Shown piece after piece: positions 59,066 to 64,000 of a stretch of DNA of 64,000 nt (position 1 is the stretch's first letter; the number at the start of each line of letters is the position of its first letter). Source of the DNA: Rhodoferax sp. WC2427 (lineage in GTDB: Bacteria; Pseudomonadota; Gammaproteobacteria; Burkholderiales; Burkholderiaceae_C); the NCBI RefSeq assembly GCF_040822085.1, contig NZ_CP162006.1:62001-126000 (forward strand). Reading direction: 5' to 3'. The position numbers and the translations under genes were made by a program. Under the pieces are notes generated by a model, which saw only the letters and a program-made list of their open reading frames with translations, searched no databases and was not told where the DNA came from.

Positions 59066-59890
59066 ATGAGAAATCCCCACCCATGGATCACCACGGCGGT
59101 TTGCGCTGCCAGCCTGCTGCTTGTACCCACGGCCCACGCAGGCCTGTTCGATGGACTGTTTGGCACCAGCAAGGCGGGCGATGCCAGCCAGCGGACCAGC
59201 TGGGAGATCCACGACTTTTCCAGCGTCCAGCTGGCACCGCGCGAGGCCGGGACAGCCGACAACCGGCATCCGGCGTTGATTGCGGCCCGCACGCTGGAAC
59301 AGCTGCTGTCCTCGGTGCGCACCACCGTCGGCAAGGTATCCCAGCCGCTCATGACGCCCTACGAGGCCGAGCAGGTGTCTGAACCCTTGGCGCAGGCCCT
59401 GGCCAGCGCTACACCGGGCCAGGATGTGCTGCTGCTGAGCAGCGAGCGGCGCGTCAAGAACTCCATCGAACCGCCCATGGCCGTGACCGCCCGCGTGTTC
59501 GTCAATGCCGATGGCCTGCAACTGGTGGTGCGCGATGCGCGTTTTGATTTTTACGACAAGTGGCGTGGCACGGGTATCACGCCCAGTTTTGGCTACGGCT
59601 CGCGCAGTACGGCGGGCTCGGCGCAATTGCAGAGTAATCTGGGCACCAACCCCCGGGCCGACTGGCTGGCGTTTCCGCTGACGGCCGCCATGGCCCCTGC
59701 GCTGGTGCCTGCCCCTGTGCCGACACCCGCCCGCGCCAGTGTGGCTGCTCCGCTACCTGTGCAGCGTGATGCCGCCTTCTATGACGCCCAGGAACTGCGC
59801 CTGCAAAAACTGAAAAGCCTGCGTGAAAAAGACCTGATCACCGACCAGGAGTACCAGCAGAAGCGCCAGGAGATCCTGAAAGATATGTGA
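59066..59890 (+). CDS. Exported protein with C-terminal SHOCT-like domain
   Basis: 274 residues from ATG 59066 (an ATG at 59057 is equally possible; neither has a good ribosome site). Signal peptide to about 24 ([10 protein letters not shown]). A middle beta-rich part of about 150 residues is unrecognised. A Pro/Ala linker precedes a SHOCT-like tail ([33 protein letters not shown]), which usually promotes oligomerisation. Possibly a periplasmic or envelope protein. Its 3' end overlaps the convergent YkgJ-like gene by 53 bp. Confidence 0.75.
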   Translation: MRNPHPWITTAVCAASLLLVPTAHAGLFDGLFGTSKAGDASQRTSWEIHDFSSVQLAPREAGTADNRHPALIAARTLEQLLSSVRTTVGKVSQPLMTPYEAEQVSEPLAQALASATPGQDVLLLSSERRVKNSIEPPMAVTARVFVNADGLQLVVRDARFDFYDKWRGTGITPSFGYGSRSTAGSAQLQSNLGTNPRADWLAFPLTAAMAPALVPAPVPTPARASVAAPLPVQRDAAFYDAQELRLQKLKSLREKDLITDQEYQQKRQEILKDM

Positions 59891-60164
59891 CTGGTTCGCC
59901 CGGCCGGGTGGCAATTTCCAGCTGCGTGAGGTAGCGCATGGCGTGCCCGTTGCTGCTGCCGCACATGTCCCGTGCGGGCTGTAGCTGGCCGCACACCGCC
60001 GGGCGCTCGGGCTGGCCAAAAATGCGGCACAGGTTGGCCGCGTCAAGCTGCACGCAGCGCACCCCGGCGGGCTTGCTGATGCCGTCCACCACCGGCATGC
60101 CGGGGATGGGCGAGCTGATGCTGGGGGCAATGCAGCAGGCGCCGCAGCCTAGTCTGCATTCCAT
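59838..60164 (-). CDS. YkgJ-like cysteine-cluster protein
   Basis: 108 residues. Start [24 protein letters not shown], with C3, C7, C10 and C11 followed by four more conserved cysteines (CVQL, CRIF, VCGQ, MCGS): the YkgJ/UPF0153 metal-cluster pattern. About 20 residues longer at the C-terminus than most relatives, and that tail overlaps the convergent SHOCT gene. Presumed zinc or Fe-S protein of unknown role. Confidence 0.83.
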   Translation of the reverse strand: MECRLGCGACCIAPSISSPIPGMPVVDGISKPAGVRCVQLDAANLCRIFGQPERPAVCGQLQPARDMCGSSNGHAMRYLTQLEIATRPGEPVTYLSGSPGASAGTPGR

Positions 60165-60165
60165 G

Positions 60166-60226
60166 GGTTTACTATGGTTTTAGTAGCTGCTCATGCTGAT
60201 GGAATGAGCATGAGAGGCCGATTAGG
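60166..60226. repeat. Dispersed palindromic intergenic element, copy 14
   Basis: TTTACTATGGTTTTAGTAGC, TGCTCATGCTGATGGAATG, AGCATGAGAGGCCGATTAGG. Between the FMN reductase stop and the YkgJ-like start. Confidence 0.8.
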
Positions 60227-60800
60227 CTTGAAACTTGCGGGCAGCCCACAGGACTTGTTCCACCACCGCCTGCACACTGGCGCGGTGGGCGTCCTGCTTC
60301 AGGTTGCCGTCTTCGGCAAACGCGTCGAACGCCCGGCCCAGTGCGAATTGCTTCGGCGCCACCCAGCATTGCATATTGGCCATCAGTGGCGACAGGTGCG
60401 TCAACGAGCGCAAACCCCCCAGCCCGCCGGGCGAGGCACTCAGCAGGCCCACTACCTTGCCGGTGAAGGAGCGGAAACCGTCTTTCCACACCGGGTCGGT
60501 CTTGATGGGGCTGGAAGCCCAGTCGATGGTGTTTTTCAGCAGCGCGGGGTAGCTGCCGTTGTACTCGGGCGCGCAGATCAGCCAGGCCGGGTGCGCAAAC
60601 ATGATTTCCTTCAGGCGCAGCACGTCGGCGGGCGTGCCCTCGGCCTCCAGGTCGGCGTTGTACATGGGGATGTCAAAGTCGGCCAGCTCGATGTGCGTCA
60701 CCTCGGCTCCGGCCGCCGTGGCGATGCGGGCGGTGGCGTGGGCCAGTTGGCGGTTGTACGACTGTTTGCGGGTGCTGCCCGCGAAGAGGAGTGTTTTCAT
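60222..60800 (-). CDS. NAD(P)H-dependent FMN reductase
   Basis: 192 residues, flavodoxin-like fold: LFAGSTRKQSYNRQLA (phosphate-binding loop), PEYNGSYPALLKNTIDWAS and GLLSASPGGLGGLRSL. ChrR/azoreductase-type enzymes reduce FMN, quinones or chromate and guard against oxidative stress. Its ATG overlaps the HipA stop by 4 bp (ATGA), so it is co-translated with the HTH-HipA gene. Confidence 0.9.
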   Translation of the reverse strand: MKTLLFAGSTRKQSYNRQLAHATARIATAAGAEVTHIELADFDIPMYNADLEAEGTPADVLRLKEIMFAHPAWLICAPEYNGSYPALLKNTIDWASSPIKTDPVWKDGFRSFTGKVVGLLSASPGGLGGLRSLTHLSPLMANMQCWVAPKQFALGRAFDAFAEDGNLKQDAHRASVQAVVEQVLWAARKFQA

Positions 60801-62101
60801 ACCGCAGATTGCACCATAGTTCGGGCCAAACCTTGTAACGCCGGGCTGACCTGCGGGTGCTCGGCCAGCAGCGACCAGAACTGCCGGGCCGCAGCCATGG
60901 CGTTAGCGTTGGCCCAAAAGCCATCGGTGGCAAACGCGGCGTAGTCCAGGGCGCCGGTCTGGGCATCGGGCTGGTAGCGCATCGGCAGCATGTCGTAGAC
61001 CGGGGCCAGGGTGAAACGGCCCTTGGCCATGTCTTTCAGGCTGTCGCCCTGGGCAAACAGGCCCAGGTTGTCCGCCTGCATGTCGGTATTGCCCACCAGA
61101 CGGCCAAATTGCAGCCGGAACAGTGCCTGCAGCGCATCGTCTGCCGATAGCCGCCCTTGCCGCGCCAGGGCATCGCAGGTGGCCGCCCAGTGCTGGTAGC
61201 CACCGGGTACAAAAGCCGCATGCGCTGCCCCCACCGGCACCACATGCTGGCGGCCCGCGCTGCCGATGCGGTCAAACCGCTGGCTGACCAAATAGGTGCG
61301 GGTGTGGCTGTGCACCACCTCGCACACCGCCACCTGCTGGCCGTAGCTTTGCAGTACCTGCAGGCACAGGGCTTCGGCGTGCAGCAGGTTGTGCCAGCGC
61401 TCGCCAAACGGCGTGCCGTGCGGGGGCGAGAACTTCACCACTACCGGCGTGCCCAGGTGGTTGGTGGCCAAAAATTTGGGTTGATCGCCCCCGATCGACG
61501 AGCCCGCAGGCAGGGTGTGGGCAATGTTCTGGGCCAGCGTGTCCAGCGCCGGGCCCAGTTCGGGTCCGGGTGGGGGCAGGGCAGGCAAAGCGGTGGCTGC
61601 GTGCAGGTGCCCCAGCACCAGGGCTCCTGGCGCGTCGTGCAGGTGCAAGGCGGCGGTCAGCGTGGCCTGCAGGTCCCACTGGTCGGGGTTGCCGGGCACG
61701 CCATGGCCCGCCAGGCTCTGCGCCAGCAGGCGACCTAAAAAGCCCTGTGCCTGCAGTGGCGACAAGTACCACGGCAAGCCGGTGGTGGACAGCACATCCA
61801 GCCCGGGTGCTTCGATGTGGATGTGGTCCCGGGCCAGCAGGCTCACATGCCCCAAGGGTTGGGCCCGGCCTGCGCTGTCCACCCGCCACAGCGGTTGTTG
61901 TGCGGCACCGCCTGCAATCGGCTGGGGCAGGGCATAACGGGCGCTTTTGCCTTGGCCCAGGGTGAGCACCTGGCCCGGCAGCTGGGCCAGCAGGCGCGAC
62001 ACCGTGGACTGGCTTTTGCCCAGGGCCTGTTGGAGTTCCGCAGAGCGCGCCGCGCCGTGGCTTTGCAAATGCGATAGAAGTGCGTCGGTATCAGCTGACA
62101 T
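60797..62101 (-). CDS. HTH-HipA fusion protein, second paralogue with altered catalytic loop
   Basis: 434 residues with the same plan as the protein at 11859: HTH about 16-45 (AELQQALGKSQSTVSRLLAQL), SSIGGDQPKF (201-210), VVVKFSP, and YDMLPM. The catalytic loop reads NTDMQADN (338-345), keeping N and D but replacing the usual histidine with Q342. It may be a weakened or re-targeted kinase. No hipB gene adjoins. Coupled to the FMN reductase gene downstream. Confidence 0.85.
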   Translation of the reverse strand: MSADTDALLSHLQSHGAARSAELQQALGKSQSTVSRLLAQLPGQVLTLGQGKSARYALPQPIAGGAAQQPLWRVDSAGRAQPLGHVSLLARDHIHIEAPGLDVLSTTGLPWYLSPLQAQGFLGRLLAQSLAGHGVPGNPDQWDLQATLTAALHLHDAPGALVLGHLHAATALPALPPPGPELGPALDTLAQNIAHTLPAGSSIGGDQPKFLATNHLGTPVVVKFSPPHGTPFGERWHNLLHAEALCLQVLQSYGQQVAVCEVVHSHTRTYLVSQRFDRIGSAGRQHVVPVGAAHAAFVPGGYQHWAATCDALARQGRLSADDALQALFRLQFGRLVGNTDMQADNLGLFAQGDSLKDMAKGRFTLAPVYDMLPMRYQPDAQTGALDYAAFATDGFWANANAMAAARQFWSLLAEHPQVSPALQGLARTMVQSAV

Positions 62102-62186
62102 GGTGCATAGAAAAAATACTGTTAATTTTGTATTAAATCAATAAGTTATATGCATTTTAGCTGATAAGTGAATAGTATTTGATTGG

Positions 62187-63122
62187 TTAAATGGGTTGGT
62201 CGCGCCCTGCACGATACCCCTTGGGTGTTTGCCCGTACTGGGCCCGAAAACTGTGGATGAAGTAGCTGGGGTTGGCGTAGCCACAGGCCCAGGCCACCTC
62301 CTTGATGGCCAACGCGCTCTCGGCCAGCAGGCGGGCGGCGCGGGCCATGCGCATGCGGTTGATGTAGGCCACCAGGGCTTCCTGCGTCTGCTGGCGGAAC
62401 AGGTGCGACAGGTAGTCTGCGGTGCAGCCGCACTGCTGGGCCAGGCCGCGCACGCTCAAATCGGCATCGCCCAGCTGGTTTTGCACCAGCACCCGCACCT
62501 TGGTGACCCAGGCGGATTCGGGGGCGGTGTGCGGATCGATATCGGCCAGCGCGCGCAGCACACCGGCGGTGGCGGCGGCCACCAGGGCGCGTACCTGTAG
62601 CGTGGCCCATTCGGCCTGGTGGCTTTGGCCCAGCCGGGCCGCGTCGGCCAGCCAGTCGTGGATGTGGCGGGCCTGCGGGTGCTGGCGCATCTCCAGGTGG
62701 CGGATGCCGGGGCGACCGGCCTGGGTTTCGTGCGCCAGATGGCAGGTGAGGGCGTGCGCCTCGGCGTAGACCACCAGGTTGGCAAACGGCTGGCCCGGCG
62801 CGGCGCGCACCTGCTCGGCATGCAGCAGCTGCGGCGGCATCAGCAGGGCCTCGCCGGGGCCCAGGGTCAGCGTGCCGTGGGGCAGGCGAAAGTCGGTCCA
62901 GCCGCCGGTTTGCAAAAACAGCTCGGGGCCGACATGGAAGTGGCCTTCGCCGCGTTCCACCCGGGCGCCGCCGGGCAGGTGCACCACCAGGCTGCCCGCC
63001 ATGGCGCGCCCTAGGAAATCGCCCAGGTGCTGGCGCATGGCCACCGCATCCTGGCGGGCGGATGGGGCCTGGGGGGCGCTGCAGAAAGTGGATGCGAGCG
63101 ATCCAGGATTTTTGCTATTCAT
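62187..63122 (-). CDS. AraC-family regulator with cupin sensor domain
   Basis: 311 residues. Cupin-like sensor about 40-125 ([38 protein letters not shown]) and a C-terminal AraC domain with two HTHs ([58 protein letters not shown]). Divergent from the second ThuA-like gene, with 95 bp between starts, so probably its regulator. Confidence 0.92.
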   Translation of the reverse strand: MNSKNPGSLASTFCSAPQAPSARQDAVAMRQHLGDFLGRAMAGSLVVHLPGGARVERGEGHFHVGPELFLQTGGWTDFRLPHGTLTLGPGEALLMPPQLLHAEQVRAAPGQPFANLVVYAEAHALTCHLAHETQAGRPGIRHLEMRQHPQARHIHDWLADAARLGQSHQAEWATLQVRALVAAATAGVLRALADIDPHTAPESAWVTKVRVLVQNQLGDADLSVRGLAQQCGCTADYLSHLFRQQTQEALVAYINRMRMARAARLLAESALAIKEVAWACGYANPSYFIHSFRAQYGQTPKGYRAGRDQPI

Positions 63123-63217
63123 TGCGGATTATTGACAGCAATCGGGCTGGTCGGTGGGGGATGGCAGGCTTAGAGTCTAGGCCACACAACCCCCAACCCC
63201 TGTTCAGGAGCCTCCTA

Positions 63218-64000
63218 GTGAAAACCCGTATTTCTGTTATTGTCTGGAACGAATTCCGCCACGAACGTGAAAATGCCGCCGTGGGTGCCATCTATCCCGA
63301 AGGCCTGCACGCCACCATTGCCAACGCCCTGGCCGCCACCCCCGGCCTGAACCCCGGCGCCTTGCCGCTGGACATCAGCCTCGCCGCGCTGGACGACCCC
63401 GAGCACGGCCTGAGCGAAGCCCGCCTGGCCAGCTGCGACGTGCTGATCTGGTGGGGCCACAAGGTGCACAACCTGGTGGAGGACGCGGTGGTCGACCGGG
63501 TGCAAAAGCGGGTGCTCGAGGGCATGGGCCTGATCGTGCTGCACTCCGGCCATTTCAGCAAAATCTTCCGCCGCATGATGGGCACCAACTGCTCGCTGAA
63601 ATGGCGCGAGGCGCACGAAAAAGAGCGCCTGTGGGTGGTCGAGCCTTCGCACCCCATCGCCGCCGGTCTGGGCGAGTATTTCGAGCTGCCCAACGAAGAG
63701 ATGTACGGCGAGCGCTTCGACATTCCACAGCCCGACAGCACGGTGTTCATCTCGTGGTTCGAGGGCGGCGAGGTGTTCCGCTCCGGCTGCTGCTGGGAGC
63801 GCGGCCATGGCCGTATCTTCTACTTCCGCCCGGGCCACGAGGCCTATCCCACCTACTTTGATAAAAACGTGCAGCGCGTGATTGCCAACGCCGTGCAGTG
63901 GGCGGCACCCCGCGTCAACATTGTGGACGTGTGCCCGAACGCCGCGCCGCTGGAGCCCATCAGCCCCAAGCTTGGTTTCACCAACGTCGGCATTACCCAG
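63218..64000 (+). CDS. ThuA-family sugar utilisation protein, cut by the window edge
   Basis: 261 residues present, no stop before 64000, start GTG 63218 with AGGAG at 63206-63210. ThuA features: [59 protein letters not shown], and [34 protein letters not shown]. This subfamily differs from the ThuA at 23490. The AraC gene alongside probably regulates it, and a ThuB-like partner may follow outside the window. Confidence 0.88.
   Translation, partial: MKTRISVIVWNEFRHERENAAVGAIYPEGLHATIANALAATPGLNPGALPLDISLAALDDPEHGLSEARLASCDVLIWWGHKVHNLVEDAVVDRVQKRVLEGMGLIVLHSGHFSKIFRRMMGTNCSLKWREAHEKERLWVVEPSHPIAAGLGEYFELPNEEMYGERFDIPQPDSTVFISWFEGGEVFRSGCCWERGHGRIFYFRPGHEAYPTYFDKNVQRVIANAVQWAAPRVNIVDVCPNAAPLEPISPKLGFTNVGITQ

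Overview
The window looks like chromosomal DNA of a high-GC betaproteobacterium, most likely a Comamonadaceae member (Rhodoferax/Acidovorax-like). This rests on the style of the gene complement (RdgC, a YqjI/YqjH pair, DUF2062, PEP-CTERM, GntR-FCD regulators, many ABC importers) and on at least 14 copies of a short palindromic intergenic element of a type I associate with that family. The organism assignment is inference. I saw no rRNA, tRNA, CRISPR array, insertion sequence or prophage.

Layout. 1-1570: end of a RarD-like exporter, then an unknown helical protein and a membrane-tethered receiver-domain protein. 1643-9057: a minus-strand sugar operon under a LacI regulator (Gfo/Idh/MocA oxidoreductase, two xylose-isomerase-like TIM barrels, a GH3 beta-glycosidase, a ribitol-dehydrogenase-like SDR). 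9126-14411: an AraC/SDR pair, DUF2062, an HTH-HipA protein, an orphan PEP-CTERM lectin and a decayed CoA-transferase. 14412-24905: a thu-like operon (LacI; ABC importer of four genes; GH3; ThuB-like dehydrogenase; ThuA; an SDR resembling Caulobacter D-xylose dehydrogenase). 24962-28132: AcuI-like reductase, TPR/glycosyltransferase-like protein, GntR regulator. 28148-34894: amine permease, glutamine-synthetase-like ligase, Fe-alcohol dehydrogenase, gamma-glutamyl hydrolase and aldehyde dehydrogenase, which together read as a gamma-glutamylated amino-alcohol pathway. 35053-42981: YqjI/YqjH metal-reductase pair, a cysteine-less glutaredoxin-like protein, a Spy-like protein, RdgC, and a large hybrid histidine kinase. 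43130-50295: ArsR-type regulator divergent from a GH2 glycosidase and its own ABC importer. 50336-56171: a spermidine/putrescine-type importer with a GntR regulator and an Asp/Glu-racemase-like protein. 56301-64000: DsbA-family oxidoreductase, a LamB-like porin, a SHOCT protein, YkgJ-like protein, FMN reductase, a second HTH-HipA protein, an AraC regulator and a second ThuA-like gene cut by the window edge.

How it works together. Much of the window handles sugars and small nitrogen compounds. Two loci combine GH3 enzymes with Gfo/Idh/MocA dehydrogenases and TIM-barrel or ThuA proteins, the composition expected for glycoside breakdown through 3-keto sugars. A LamB-like porin could supply outer-membrane entry. 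No dedicated exosortase, xylose-acid pathway or dnaA gene is in view.

The most striking non-coding signal is a pair of related ~220-230 bp modules, at 36481-36710 and, inverted, at 56969-57190. Each carries a TAG trinucleotide run, perfect and near-perfect DnaA boxes, and (in the second) a full match to the IHF consensus. This is the layout of a replication origin, although no replication gene adjoins either one. Each module lies directly upstream of a thioredoxin-fold gene.
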